Source of the DNA: Snuella lapsa
GTDB lineage: Bacteria; Bacteroidota; Bacteroidia; Flavobacteriales; Flavobacteriaceae
NCBI RefSeq assembly: GCF_039539345.1
Contig: NZ_BAABCY010000019.1
Coordinates: 45,078-109,077 of the forward strand
DNA: 64,000 nt
Direction: 5' to 3'
Shown: positions 16,640 to 26,312 of the stretch, piece by piece
Numbering within the stretch: the first letter of the stretch is position 1
Layout: every line of letters begins with the position of its first letter
Program-made: the position numbers and the translations under genes
Notes under the pieces: model-generated
What the model saw: the letters and a program-made list of their open reading frames with translations, nothing else
Databases searched by the model: none
Told to the model about the DNA's origin: nothing

Positions 16640-16789
16640 AATATATGATTTAAATTTTCACACATCAAACCTACAATCACTTTAAACCATTAAAAAAACA
16701 ATGTTATGGATATTACATATCATGGTATAAAACTAACTTTTAAAGTTAAATTTATAAGGCAACGCTACACGTTTATTGGGCATAATACT

Positions 16790-16797
16790 TATTTTTG
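16790..16797 (+). promoter_or_regulatory. -7 promoter element of bioB
   Basis: TATTTTTG matches TAnnTTTG exactly. It overlaps the upstream in-frame TTG at 16795, so that TTG cannot be the translation start. Transcription from about 16804 fits the ATG at 16816 and the GGAG at 16811-16814. Confidence 0.6.
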
Positions 16798-16815
16798 CTA
16801 AAAAATCATCGGAGC

Positions 16816-17910
16816 ATGAGCGCGACAAGACACAACTGGACTAAAGAAGAAATTCTGGAGATATATAACAAGCCGTTTATGGAATTGCTTTACGAAGCCG
16901 CAACGGTACACAGGTTACACCACGACCCTAATGTGGTTCAAGTAAGTACTTTGTTATCCATTAAAACTGGTGGTTGTTCGGAAGACTGTGGGTATTGTCC
17001 GCAAGCAGCACGTTACCATACCAATATTGAAGGTAACGACCTCATGTCTGTACAACAAGTAAAAGCTCAGGCTCTACGCGCTAAAGAAAGTGGAAGTTCT
17101 CGTGTATGTATGGGAGCGGCTTGGCGAAATGTAAAGGATGGTGAAGAGTTTGACCAAGTACTCGAAATGGTACGCTCCATTAACAAATTGGATATGGAAG
17201 TATGTTGTACCTTGGGCATGCTTACAGAGAACCAGGCCAAACGCCTTGCTGAGGCCGGACTGTATGCTTATAATCATAATTTAGACTCCTCGGAAGAATA
17301 TTATAAAGAAGTGATCTCAACCCGAGGGTATCAGGATCGTTTAGACACTATCGACAATGTACGCAAAACAAATGTAACGGTTTGTAGTGGCGGCATTATT
17401 GGTATGGGAGAAAAAACAGAAGACCGTGCAGGCATGTTAGTTGCTTTGTCGACATTAAACCCACAACCGGAATCGGTACCTATTAACGCTTTAGTTGCAG
17501 TAGAAGGAACACCTTTAGAAGACCAAAAACCGGTATCTATTTGGGACATGGTACGCATGGTAGCTACTACACGTATTGTTATGCCAGAAACGCAGGTAAG
17601 ATTGAGTGCTGGACGCACCCAAATGACCCGTGAGGGACAGGCGATGTGCTTTTTTGCTGGTGCTAATTCCATCTTTGCAGGAGACAAATTGTTAACAACA
17701 CCTAATCCTGATGTGAACGAAGACATGAAAATGTTTGAATTATTAGGTTTAAATCCGCAAAAACCTTTTACAAAGAAAGTGCAGCCACAAACAGTAGAGG
17801 CTAACGATTCACAATACCAAGCTCTAGGTGAAAAACCTAAATGGACACGTCCAGATCATACCATTGAGCGTAATGAACTTGCTAAAGAAAAAGCGAAAAC
17901 GCTAAAATAG
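16816..17910 (+). CDS. bioB: Biotin synthase (radical SAM)
   Basis: Inserts sulfur into dethiobiotin to make biotin. The 364-residue protein has the radical SAM Fe-S motif C-x3-C-x2-C in GCSEDCGYCPQ, the VCMGAAWR segment, the NHNLDSS segment, and the SAGRTQM motif with the Arg that binds the second [2Fe-2S] cluster. The start was set at the ATG at 16816 (MSATRHNWTKEEILEIYNKP), which matches the usual family start and has a GGAG just upstream; a longer reading from TTG 16795 would begin inside the promoter. The gene stands alone: no other bio genes are in the window. About 35 C-terminal residues beyond the barrel are charged and variable. Confidence 0.97.
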   Translation: MSATRHNWTKEEILEIYNKPFMELLYEAATVHRLHHDPNVVQVSTLLSIKTGGCSEDCGYCPQAARYHTNIEGNDLMSVQQVKAQALRAKESGSSRVCMGAAWRNVKDGEEFDQVLEMVRSINKLDMEVCCTLGMLTENQAKRLAEAGLYAYNHNLDSSEEYYKEVISTRGYQDRLDTIDNVRKTNVTVCSGGIIGMGEKTEDRAGMLVALSTLNPQPESVPINALVAVEGTPLEDQKPVSIWDMVRMVATTRIVMPETQVRLSAGRTQMTREGQAMCFFAGANSIFAGDKLLTTPNPDVNEDMKMFELLGLNPQKPFTKKVQPQTVEANDSQYQALGEKPKWTRPDHTIERNELAKEKAKTLK

Positions 17911-18024
17911 TTTACATCCTAAAAACTCAACTATTTAGGTATATTCTGAAAATAAGTTAACGGTAAAACACTATTTTAAATTACATAACGTTTTCTTAAC
18001 TTTGGTTAACTAAATTTATCGATA

Positions 18025-18888
18025 TTGCCTCTAAACTTACAAGATGTACCTCGCGTAAAAACCATTACCAAAGAGGACTTTATAAAGCACTACTTTAAAC
18101 CGCAAAAACCAGTGGTTATTGAGCGTTTTATTGAAGACTGGCCTGCTTTTTCGAAATGGAACTTAGACTACATGAAAGCCATTGCGGGAGAAAAGATTGT
18201 GCCACTTTACGACGATAGACCTGTAGATTACAGGGATGGTTTTAATGAGCCCCATTCCAAAATGAAAATGGCCAATTACATAGACTTGTTAAAGAGCGAA
18301 CCTACTAAATACCGCATTTTCCTTTGGAACATTCTTAAAGAAGTTCCGCAACTTCAAAAGGACTTTTCCTTTCCAGATTTTGGCCTTAAACTCATGAAAG
18401 GACTTCCCATGTTGTTTTTTGGAGGACGCGATTCGCATACATTTATGCATTACGACATCGATCTGGCAAATATTTTTCATTTTCATTTTGAGGGGAAGAA
18501 ATCATGTATTCTTTTTGACCAGGATCAAAACGATTATTTATACAAGATACCGCACTCGTTAATTACACGAGAAGATATCGATTTTAATAATCCTGATTTT
18601 AAAAAATGGCCTTTATTAGCAAAAGCAAAAGGATATAAAGCAGAACTAAACCACGGAGAAATACTTTACATGCCCGAAGGGTATTGGCATTATATGCGCT
18701 ACATAACGCCAGGTTTTTCCATGAGCTTACGCGCCATTTCCAGAAATCCAAAACGTTTTGCTATGGCTATTTACAACATTGTTATTATGAGAAATTATGA
18801 TAATGCGATGCGCCGCTTAAAAGGTCAGAAATGGATAGATTGGAAAAACGAACAGGCTATCATTAGAGCGCATAAGACTTTCAAATAA
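18025..18888 (+). CDS. JmjC/cupin-8-like Fe(II)/2-oxoglutarate dioxygenase family protein
   Basis: A 287-residue cytosolic protein of the cupin-like (JmjC-type) family. The metal triad is visible: H142-x-D144 (MHYDID) and H222 (GYWHYM), with the PVVIERFIEDWPAF opening typical of the family. Some family members hydroxylate proteins or tRNA; the substrate here is unknown. The start codon is TTG at 18025, supported because the protein from there (MPLNLQDVPRVKTITKEDFIKHY) matches the usual N-terminus of flavobacterial homologues. It lies 27 bases before the small outer-membrane protein gene and is probably co-transcribed with it. Confidence 0.85.
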   Translation: MPLNLQDVPRVKTITKEDFIKHYFKPQKPVVIERFIEDWPAFSKWNLDYMKAIAGEKIVPLYDDRPVDYRDGFNEPHSKMKMANYIDLLKSEPTKYRIFLWNILKEVPQLQKDFSFPDFGLKLMKGLPMLFFGGRDSHTFMHYDIDLANIFHFHFEGKKSCILFDQDQNDYLYKIPHSLITREDIDFNNPDFKKWPLLAKAKGYKAELNHGEILYMPEGYWHYMRYITPGFSMSLRAISRNPKRFAMAIYNIVIMRNYDNAMRRLKGQKWIDWKNEQAIIRAHKTFK

Positions 18889-18915
18889 AACTTAAACTTT
18901 TAAAAATAAAAATAC

Positions 18916-19407
18916 GTGAAAAAGACAATCTTAATTATTTCCTTATTAATTGTATCATTCGTTAATGCCCAAGTTTTTATAGGAAGTGGCGACAACAAAT
19001 TTCAGGTAGGTGCTAATTTTCAAAATACTGCTTCAGGAATTAATGCCAGCTACGATTTTGGTTTGGGAGAAAATATGTCCGTAGGATTCTCAACTACCTA
19101 TGCGCTTAGTATAGACGAAGATTTAGATGCCGATTTTACCGATCGTTTTGATATTAAAGCACGTTTTAATGCCAATTTGGGTAATGTTGTTAATATTGAT
19201 GAAAACTTTGATATTTACCCCGGATTAAATATAAGCCTTAAAAACTTTGGCGGACACTTAGGAATGCGTTACTTTTTTACTGATGGTTTTGGAATCTACA
19301 CCGAATTAAACACGCCTTTTGCCAAGTATAAAACAGATACCTTAACACCAGCCCAAAAATTACATAATCAGTTTACGATTAATCTTGGTGCGGCTTTTAA
19401 TTTATAG
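18916..19407 (+). CDS. Small outer-membrane beta-barrel protein (DUF6646-like)
   Basis: A 163-residue secreted protein: signal peptide (KKTILIISLLIVSFVNAQ), then alternating beta-strands (KFQVGANFQ, GINASYDFGLG, MSVGFSTTYAL, DIKARFNANLG, GGHLGMRYFF) and the C-terminal end NLGAAFNL. The layout is that of a small eight-stranded barrel. It resembles the flavobacterial family DUF6646. The start is GTG at 18916. It probably shares a transcript with the cupin-like gene. No function is known. Confidence 0.7.
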   Translation: MKKTILIISLLIVSFVNAQVFIGSGDNKFQVGANFQNTASGINASYDFGLGENMSVGFSTTYALSIDEDLDADFTDRFDIKARFNANLGNVVNIDENFDIYPGLNISLKNFGGHLGMRYFFTDGFGIYTELNTPFAKYKTDTLTPAQKLHNQFTINLGAAFNL

Positions 19408-19482
19408 ATTCTAAAGTCTGGAGTTTAAGTCCTCTCGGAGATTAGATTACAGCGCAAAGGATACCATAATCCCAATATTATA

Positions 19483-20889
19483 TTACAACAACCTTTTCGC
19501 TCTAGGTTCCAAATCGGTTAACTCAGAAATCCTGACTGGATCTCCACTTTCTATACTCTTTCTGGCTGCCACACCAATAAGGACAGACATAGCACCATCA
19601 CGAACACCTGCAGCCCTGTCAAAAGGGTCTTTGGTACCTGGATTAACAAACACCTTATCATGTAATCGTTTATCTCCACCACCATGGCCACCTCTCTCAT
19701 ATGGCACTTGTATAGTGCTATGGTCATTCCATAGTTTATGCACTATTACAGGTTCGTACTTAGTTACTTCTTTGCCTCCTTGACGCATTTCTAGTGCATG
19801 AAGTGCCTCTTGTGTAAGTGCTTCTTTTTTATGATACGGAATATCCAACCAAGCCTCAATACGCCCTTCTGTGCCATTAAAAGCTATACGCCAACCTTCA
19901 AAAGGAGAATAAGTGGTTAACGAATAGTTTACCACCGTATTGTTGGCATATTTGACTTGAGCAGACATTTTATCATAAATATTAATATCTTTTCTAAAAA
20001 GACAGTTATCCCTAATATAACCATCGTGCTTCTCATTATTGACATAAAGGTCCATATCCCTTTCACTTTTAGTTATGTCCCAATAATAGTCACATTTTTT
20101 AGCATACTCACAATCCCTGCAGTTGTTACCTCTAAAGGCGTTAACACTGCCATAGTGCTCCAGATCACCATACGCAAAGACTTCTTTGGGATCTGAATCG
20201 AGCCACCAATTCAACAAATCGAAATGATGTGTTGCTTTATGCACCAATAAAGTTCCCCCGGTTTGACGCAGACCATGCCATCTCCTAAAATAGGAAGCCC
20301 CGTGATAGGTATTCAAATACCAATGGAAATCTACTGAGGTCACCTTACCTATTTCATTATTTTGTAACAGCTCTTTGATCTTAGTACTATAAGGACTCCA
20401 CCGATAATTGAAACCAACAACGACCTTATTATTATATTTTCGTTCTGCATCAATGATTTGTTGGCACTTATGCTCGTCTATAGTCAACGGCTTTTCGGTC
20501 AATACATCGCACCCTAGTTGCAATGCCCTTACAATATACTCATGGTGCGTAGCATCGGTTGTAGTAACAATAACCAAATCTGGTTTATTTTCTATTACCA
20601 TTTTATCAAAATTGGTATAGGTTCCACAACCCACCCCCATATATTTTTTGGCATATGCAACTCTTCCCGGGTTTATATCGCATAATCCTACAAACTCTAT
20701 AATTTCTGGATACACCTCAACCAATCGTTTCCCCCAAAAGCTAGTTCCCCTAACACCAGTCCCTACCAATACCACTTTTAATTTTCTTCCTAAAAAAGGA
20801 AAATGCAATGATGATGCTTCAACCATTGTTCCAGCGGCAAGCATGGATACTGCCGATAAAAACTGCCTTCTTGTCTGTGAATTTTCCAT
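19483..20889 (-). CDS. Gfo/Idh/MocA family oxidoreductase with Tat signal
   Basis: A 468-residue NAD(P)-dependent sugar oxidoreductase homologue. A twin-arginine signal (TRRQFLSAVSML, residues 6-17) suggests export in folded form. The Rossmann domain has VGTGVRGTSFWG and DINPGRVAYAKKY, then the EKP motif (LTEKPLTI) that is characteristic of the family. The C-terminal domain holds HKATHHFDLLNWW. Residues of about 255-305 form an insert with at least five Cys (NCRDCEYAKKC, later DNCLF). Family members act on inositol, sugars or, in GH109, glycosides; the substrate is not clear. It lies 28 bases after recX on the same strand. Confidence 0.88.
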   Translation of the reverse strand: MENSQTRRQFLSAVSMLAAGTMVEASSLHFPFLGRKLKVVLVGTGVRGTSFWGKRLVEVYPEIIEFVGLCDINPGRVAYAKKYMGVGCGTYTNFDKMVIENKPDLVIVTTTDATHHEYIVRALQLGCDVLTEKPLTIDEHKCQQIIDAERKYNNKVVVGFNYRWSPYSTKIKELLQNNEIGKVTSVDFHWYLNTYHGASYFRRWHGLRQTGGTLLVHKATHHFDLLNWWLDSDPKEVFAYGDLEHYGSVNAFRGNNCRDCEYAKKCDYYWDITKSERDMDLYVNNEKHDGYIRDNCLFRKDINIYDKMSAQVKYANNTVVNYSLTTYSPFEGWRIAFNGTEGRIEAWLDIPYHKKEALTQEALHALEMRQGGKEVTKYEPVIVHKLWNDHSTIQVPYERGGHGGGDKRLHDKVFVNPGTKDPFDRAAGVRDGAMSVLIGVAARKSIESGDPVRISELTDLEPRAKRLL

Positions 20890-20917
20890 ATACTCATTAA
20901 TTTAAATTGCAGACGCA

Positions 20918-21391
20918 TTATTTAACCAACTCAGCAACTTTATCGTAAACCAAATACGACTCCCAGCCACGATACAATAAGTAATCTGCTAGTTTTTTCT
21001 TTTTTTTCAAAACATTTGCCTCTTTAATACTCAAAACACGCCTTTTCGCCAAATTGTTAAATGTAGTTAAATAAGTTTCTTCATCCAATTCCCCAATGGC
21101 TATATCAATATTACGCTTTGAAATATCCTTATGTTTCAATTCTAAAATTAAGCGTTGTTTTCCCCACTTTTTTATCTGAAACTTGCCCTGTACATAAGCT
21201 TTGGCATAACGCTCTTCATTTAAAAAGTTCTGCTCTATTAAGTGAACAACAATATGATCGATCGCCTCTGGGATCATTCTCATACCAGTTAGTTTTTGCC
21301 TAACTTCTTTATGACAACGTTCCTGATAAGCACAATAATGTTCCATTTTTTTTATGGCCTCTTCCAATGTATATATCTTTCTATGCTGCAT
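20918..21391 (-). CDS. recX: Regulatory protein RecX
   Basis: A 157-residue, all-helical, basic protein of the RecX family, which blocks or modulates RecA filaments. Typical features are the opening EAIKKMEHYCAYQERCHKEVRQKL, then FLNEERYAKAYVQGKFQIKKWGKQRL and ILELKHKDIS, and the terminal repeat domain (VLKKKKKLADYLLYRGWESYLVYDKV). recA is not adjacent. It is divergent from the T9SS-tail protein gene and upstream of the Gfo/Idh gene. Confidence 0.92.
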   Translation of the reverse strand: MQHRKIYTLEEAIKKMEHYCAYQERCHKEVRQKLTGMRMIPEAIDHIVVHLIEQNFLNEERYAKAYVQGKFQIKKWGKQRLILELKHKDISKRNIDIAIGELDEETYLTTFNNLAKRRVLSIKEANVLKKKKKLADYLLYRGWESYLVYDKVAELVK

Positions 21392-21509
21392 AAGTCAAAA
21401 ATATAAACAAATTAAGAAAATACAATCTTTAAACAATATACTGACTTACAATTAAATAAAACAACATGTAAGTTTATTCGTGTTATTTTTAATATATTTA
21501 TCCTACAAT

Positions 21510-23852
21510 ATGAATAAACTAATTTTTATAATATTATTAATACTATTCTCCATATCAGCTCTTAATGGGCAGAGTATATACTCGAACCCTATAGCTGGAA
21601 CTAATCCAAGTAGCGACAATCCATATACTAACGGAGAAGTTACAGATCTTAATATTACTGGATCTGGTATCGGTCGCGGATCTGGGTTGAATCCTCCTGG
21701 GGTAACAACAAACAATAGATACAATGCAAGAAGCTGGGGGCTCCTATTTAACTCAATCGATTATTTCTATATTACTATTTCTCCCAATGCCTGTTATGAA
21801 ATAGATTTAGCAAGCTTTGCTTTTAGTAGTCAAACCTCACTCTTGGGTCCTTCTTCCATTGAGGTTAGAAGCAGTATAGATGATTACACCTCAAGTATTG
21901 GAGCCCCTACAACAGGATTGTCCGAAACAATATCTACAATAGATTTATCAGGGTCAGAGTACCAAAACATAAGCTCTTCCATAACTTTTAGAATATATGC
22001 ATGGGGTGCTACTAGCGGTAATGGTACATTCAGCATAAATGATTTCACTTTTAACGGTGTTGTTTCTCCCTCTTTCACAACCATCTGGAACGGTTCATCA
22101 TGGGACAATGGTTTACCTGATATTTCTACTACGGCTATAATTGATGGGGATTATAATACCTCTGACAATGGTAATCTTAGTGCTTGCAATCTAAAGATTA
22201 ACTCCGGGTCTACACTTACAATCGGCAACTCTACCTATATAGAAGTTGAAAACGATATTAATGCAGAAGGTAACATAATTGTAAAATCACAAGGAGCTGT
22301 TGTACAAAACAGCAACGATGGAATCGTTACAGCTACTGGTTTAATTGAGGTAGAAAAAGAAACTGCTCTTACAAATGCTTGGTATGAATACACCTATTGG
22401 AGCTCTCCAGTATCTGGGACAACCATAGGCTCGGCACTAAGTGATTCTCAACCCAACAGGCGCTTTTATTATAATGCCCAGAACTATTTAGACGCTACCA
22501 TGGAAACTAATAATGATAACTCTGCTAACATTGGGCAAGACGATATTGATGACAATGGAGATGATTGGCAAATAGCAACCAATTCAACTACTATGACACC
22601 AGGTGTTGGTTATATTAGCTCACATTCTAAAACACTTTTTTATGCAGAAATGGGTTCTCCACCACACCAATTTGAATATAAATTTACAGGCCCCTTTAAC
22701 AATGGCAACATATCGGTTTCCATTTATAGAAATGACTCAGAATTAAATGATACTAATTGGAATTTGGTTGGAAACCCTTACCCGTCAGCCATTCATATTG
22801 ATTCATTTTTAGCTGCAAACAGCAGCATTGATGGCGCTATCTACCTTTGGTCTCATAATACAGTGCCTTCTTCAACAAATAATGGCAATCAAGCCTACAA
22901 CTTTTCCAATTCTGACTACGCCGTTATAAATGGCAGTGGAGAAACGGCTGGGGGCGATGGCGTTACTCCCAATCGCTCCATACCTTCCTGTCAAAGTTTC
23001 TTTATTAGTTATTCAAACTCAGGAACAGTAATTAATTCAAATGGAGCTATTAAAGAAGGAGAAATTAACTTTAACAATGCCATGCGAATTGCAAATGGAA
23101 GTGGTAATGACCAATTCTTTAAGGCTTCAAATATAGAATTTAAGGACAAATCGAATAAGCTATGGATTAATCTAACATCTAACAATGGTATTTTCAGCCA
23201 AACATTGGTAAGCTATTTAAATGGCGCATCCGACTTTGATGACGGTTCTTTTTACGATGCTCCTAAATCCTCTTCTAATGCATCTACTGCCACATTATAT
23301 ACTATCATTAATAACACCAATAAAAGCTTTGCCATACAAGGAAAAGCCCCCAAGAGTTTAAACAAAAATGAAATTATCACCTTAGGATTTAGCACGAATA
23401 TTAACACAACTACACTTTACAAATTATCCATTCCAAAATTGAAGGGTAGTTTTTTACAAAATCATAGCATTTATTTAAAGGATAAGCTGCTTGACAAACT
23501 GCATAACCTATCTGAGTCCGACTATTCATTTACATCTGAAAAAGGAGTATATAATAAACGCTTTGAAATAGTATTTAAATCCAAACCTAAAAAAGACAAC
23601 TTAGTCTATAACGGAGAAACCGTAATTAAGGCATTAACATTAGCAAACAATCCATTTCACTTTAACATGCCTAAATCAATCACAATAAAATCGATACAGA
23701 TTTTCGATCTTCACGGACGCCAATTATGCTATTTAAAAACTCCTATAGCTTTTAAAGCAGATCGCTTTCAATTAAACAAAAAGACAATTTACATTGTTAA
23801 AATTGAATGTTCAGACGGCAATATTATTACTAAAAAAATAGTATGGCACTAA
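21510..23852 (+). CDS. Large secreted protein with a T9SS-like C-terminal sorting domain
   Basis: A 780-residue exported protein. From the ATG at 21510 the signal peptide is MNKLIFIILLILFSISALNGQ; an upstream GTG at 21480 would bury it. The N-terminal 200 residues look like a beta-sandwich (Ser/Gly-rich). The middle resembles the beta-strand domains seen in Bacteroidota surface proteins (WYEYTYWSSPVSGTT, NWNLVGNPYPSAIHID). The last 75 residues (NNPFHFNMPKSITIKSIQIFDLHGRQL, then VKIECSDGNIITKKIVWH) match a type A T9SS sorting tail, with a slightly unusual opening that lacks the YPNP motif. It is probably secreted and attached to or released from the surface. The function of the passenger is unknown. 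Confidence 0.78.
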   Translation: MNKLIFIILLILFSISALNGQSIYSNPIAGTNPSSDNPYTNGEVTDLNITGSGIGRGSGLNPPGVTTNNRYNARSWGLLFNSIDYFYITISPNACYEIDLASFAFSSQTSLLGPSSIEVRSSIDDYTSSIGAPTTGLSETISTIDLSGSEYQNISSSITFRIYAWGATSGNGTFSINDFTFNGVVSPSFTTIWNGSSWDNGLPDISTTAIIDGDYNTSDNGNLSACNLKINSGSTLTIGNSTYIEVENDINAEGNIIVKSQGAVVQNSNDGIVTATGLIEVEKETALTNAWYEYTYWSSPVSGTTIGSALSDSQPNRRFYYNAQNYLDATMETNNDNSANIGQDDIDDNGDDWQIATNSTTMTPGVGYISSHSKTLFYAEMGSPPHQFEYKFTGPFNNGNISVSIYRNDSELNDTNWNLVGNPYPSAIHIDSFLAANSSIDGAIYLWSHNTVPSSTNNGNQAYNFSNSDYAVINGSGETAGGDGVTPNRSIPSCQSFFISYSNSGTVINSNGAIKEGEINFNNAMRIANGSGNDQFFKASNIEFKDKSNKLWINLTSNNGIFSQTLVSYLNGASDFDDGSFYDAPKSSSNASTATLYTIINNTNKSFAIQGKAPKSLNKNEIITLGFSTNINTTTLYKLSIPKLKGSFLQNHSIYLKDKLLDKLHNLSESDYSFTSEKGVYNKRFEIVFKSKPKKDNLVYNGETVIKALTLANNPFHFNMPKSITIKSIQIFDLHGRQLCYLKTPIAFKADRFQLNKKTIYIVKIECSDGNIITKKIVWH

Positions 23853-23897
23853 AAAGTTTACGAATGCGTATTTCTTAATTTTAAAACACCCTCTTCA

Positions 23898-26309
23898 TTA
23901 TATACAATACTTCAATGACAAAATAAAATTGCGTCCAGCTGCTGCAATCCCTGAAGAATAGGTTTTATAACGTTGATCTGTAATATTCTCCATGCTTGCT
24001 GTTATTGTTGTGGAATTGCTTATTTGGTATTGTACCCTTGCGTTAAACGTATACCAAGATGGCGCATACGGATTCCCATTTTCATCTAAGGCATAAATAT
24101 AGTCCTTTCCTTGTTCGGAAGGTGCTAGCTGTTGAAAAGATAATTCATTATTATAATTGGCAAACACATCCAATTTCCAGCTTTTATCGGTCCATACAAG
24201 ATGTGAATTCCCAAAACTAGGAGCTACGTGACGCACTGGTACTTCTATACCATCATTCTCTTCTGTGCCTCCAATGACACTATACTGAGACGTTAATTTT
24301 AAATGATTCGTTAACATCATTTTTAATCCAACTTCAAAACCATAGATCCAAGCTTTTGAAGCATTCTGTATGGCCTGTACCCTACTTAGCTCGCCATCGT
24401 AAACGATTTCGGTTTCTCCATTTACAGCAAAGTCCCTACGAACCAATGCATTATTTAAATAGGTATAATATGTACTCATATCCAATACAACCTTATCATT
24501 AAAGTCTAATTTTACCCCTAACTCACCACCATAAGCGTGTTCTGGTTTCAAATTATTATTGGGAACGACCACAGATCCAGGTTCCGAATCGAATACTTTG
24601 CCTATATCATCTATGTTAGGCGCTCTAAAGGCAGACGATGCGTTTAACTTCCACTGTATAATTGTATTAGGAGACCAGCTAATTCCAGCGGTTCCGGTTA
24701 AGGCTCCCGATTTATTTTTTGCAGAATCGAACGGTAAATTTAAATACACGTTATTTTCTTCGAAACTTGCTCTAGAGGCCACATGGTTAAAGCGTAAACC
24801 TGACTGAAAAACAAACTTATCATTAGGTTTGTATTTAATACTTGAATATACTGCCGCCGATTCCCAAGTAGCTCCATTAGGATATCTAGACACAGTTGGA
24901 AACAAGGTATTATTAGCTATGTTTTCTTCTTCTCCATGAGACATGACTTTATTATAAATATATTCCAGTCCATAAAAGAAACGAGTTTTAGAACTTAAAG
25001 TTTTCTCAAAGTCCATATTAAAAGAATACGCATTAATAGACTCCTTACGAATATTTCTTATATCGGACTGAAAATCTCTATCTTTTCTACTTTCCTTAAA
25101 ATTTTGATATGCTACAGATGCTTTAACTTTATCATAAAAATGCGTCGAACTACTTAGTTTGGTCACCTCAAAATTGGTCATAAACCATTGCTGTGGTCCA
25201 TAATTCCATTCTGCCGAACGCAAGTTACCGTTCTTGTAACGAATTAATCGATCGTATCTTGGTACATCAGAACTCGTAGTATAATAAAGACCTAAATCGA
25301 AAGTCAAATTTTCATACGGCTCATACCGTACTTTTTGCATTGTATTTAACTGGCTATATCCTGATTGTCTTTGAACTAAAGGGTTGTTATTTTGAATTAC
25401 AACATCTGTTCCATTATTAGTAATAACAAATTCAGGTCGTAAGTATTCATCTGGCCCGTGCTTACCCATTCTTAAGTCATTAAAATCCGTATAGCTTACA
25501 TTGGCAACAAAGGCCCATTTTTTAAGCCCTATATTAAAATCGAAATGCCCTGTTTTTTCGTCATTAGCTGTTGAATATCTTACAATGGTATTGGCTTTAA
25601 AGTAAAGTGAATCTGTATAAGATAATCTAGGTGTTTGTGTATAAAAGCTCATCACACCACCAATTGCATCACTTCCATAAATTACAGATCCAGACCCCAG
25701 TGTAACCTCGGTGCTTTCAATTGAAAATGGATCAATAGCTATAACGTTTTGTAAATTGCCACCTCTAAAAATGGCATTATTCATCCTAACACCATCCACT
25801 GTAATTAAAAGCCTGTTAGTTGAGAACCCTCTAATCATTGGGCTTCCTCCTCCTAATTGACTTTTCTGTATATAAACCTGACCTGTCGTTTCCAACAAAT
25901 CTGCACTTGTTTGTGGATTTGAAAAAGTTACATTTTCTGCATTTAAATTAATTATACGCTGCGGGATATCTTTTTTACTCTGACCGAACTTAGAAGCTGA
26001 AACAACAACTTCATCCAAGCCCTGTGTGTTTACATCAAGATATACTATATTAGATTTATCTATTTGTGGCTTAGTAAGTTTCTTTAAAATATGGGATAAA
26101 TGCTGAAAATAAATAATTTCGGAATCTGTAAACCCATCTAATATCACCTCTCCCCTAAAGTTGGTAAAAACACTCTTTGTCTTATCCACATTGAATATTG
26201 CTACTCCAAAAACAGGTTCTTCCGTAATTTTGTTTAATACTCTTATTTGTTGAGCATACAATGTCGCGGAAACAAATAAAAAAAAGAACCCTATATAAAA
26301 AAACTTCAT
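23898..26309 (-). CDS. TonB-dependent receptor (heme/siderophore type by overall form)
   Basis: An 803-residue outer-membrane receptor: signal peptide ending in LYAQ, a short carboxypeptidase-like domain (about 20-100), plug (GQVYIQKSQLGGGSPMIRGFSTNRLLITVDGVRMNN, then GSGSVIYGSDAIGGVMSFYT) and a 22-strand-type barrel ending FILSLKYCI. The plug with RGF-x2-NR-x-L-x-x-VDGVR and GSD-x-I-G-G is typical of heme and siderophore receptors, but no heme-specific motif is certain. It lies three bases after recO, so it is the last gene of the porZ-recO-receptor operon. Confidence 0.88.
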   Translation of the reverse strand: MKFFYIGFFFLFVSATLYAQQIRVLNKITEEPVFGVAIFNVDKTKSVFTNFRGEVILDGFTDSEIIYFQHLSHILKKLTKPQIDKSNIVYLDVNTQGLDEVVVSASKFGQSKKDIPQRIINLNAENVTFSNPQTSADLLETTGQVYIQKSQLGGGSPMIRGFSTNRLLITVDGVRMNNAIFRGGNLQNVIAIDPFSIESTEVTLGSGSVIYGSDAIGGVMSFYTQTPRLSYTDSLYFKANTIVRYSTANDEKTGHFDFNIGLKKWAFVANVSYTDFNDLRMGKHGPDEYLRPEFVITNNGTDVVIQNNNPLVQRQSGYSQLNTMQKVRYEPYENLTFDLGLYYTTSSDVPRYDRLIRYKNGNLRSAEWNYGPQQWFMTNFEVTKLSSSTHFYDKVKASVAYQNFKESRKDRDFQSDIRNIRKESINAYSFNMDFEKTLSSKTRFFYGLEYIYNKVMSHGEEENIANNTLFPTVSRYPNGATWESAAVYSSIKYKPNDKFVFQSGLRFNHVASRASFEENNVYLNLPFDSAKNKSGALTGTAGISWSPNTIIQWKLNASSAFRAPNIDDIGKVFDSEPGSVVVPNNNLKPEHAYGGELGVKLDFNDKVVLDMSTYYTYLNNALVRRDFAVNGETEIVYDGELSRVQAIQNASKAWIYGFEVGLKMMLTNHLKLTSQYSVIGGTEENDGIEVPVRHVAPSFGNSHLVWTDKSWKLDVFANYNNELSFQQLAPSEQGKDYIYALDENGNPYAPSWYTFNARVQYQISNSTTITASMENITDQRYKTYSSGIAAAGRNFILSLKYCI

Positions 26310-26312
26310 GCC

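Noticed and set aside
16795..16815. TTG start for bioB
   Set aside because: It lies inside the TATTTTTG promoter element; ATG 16816 matches the family start and has a GGAG upstream.
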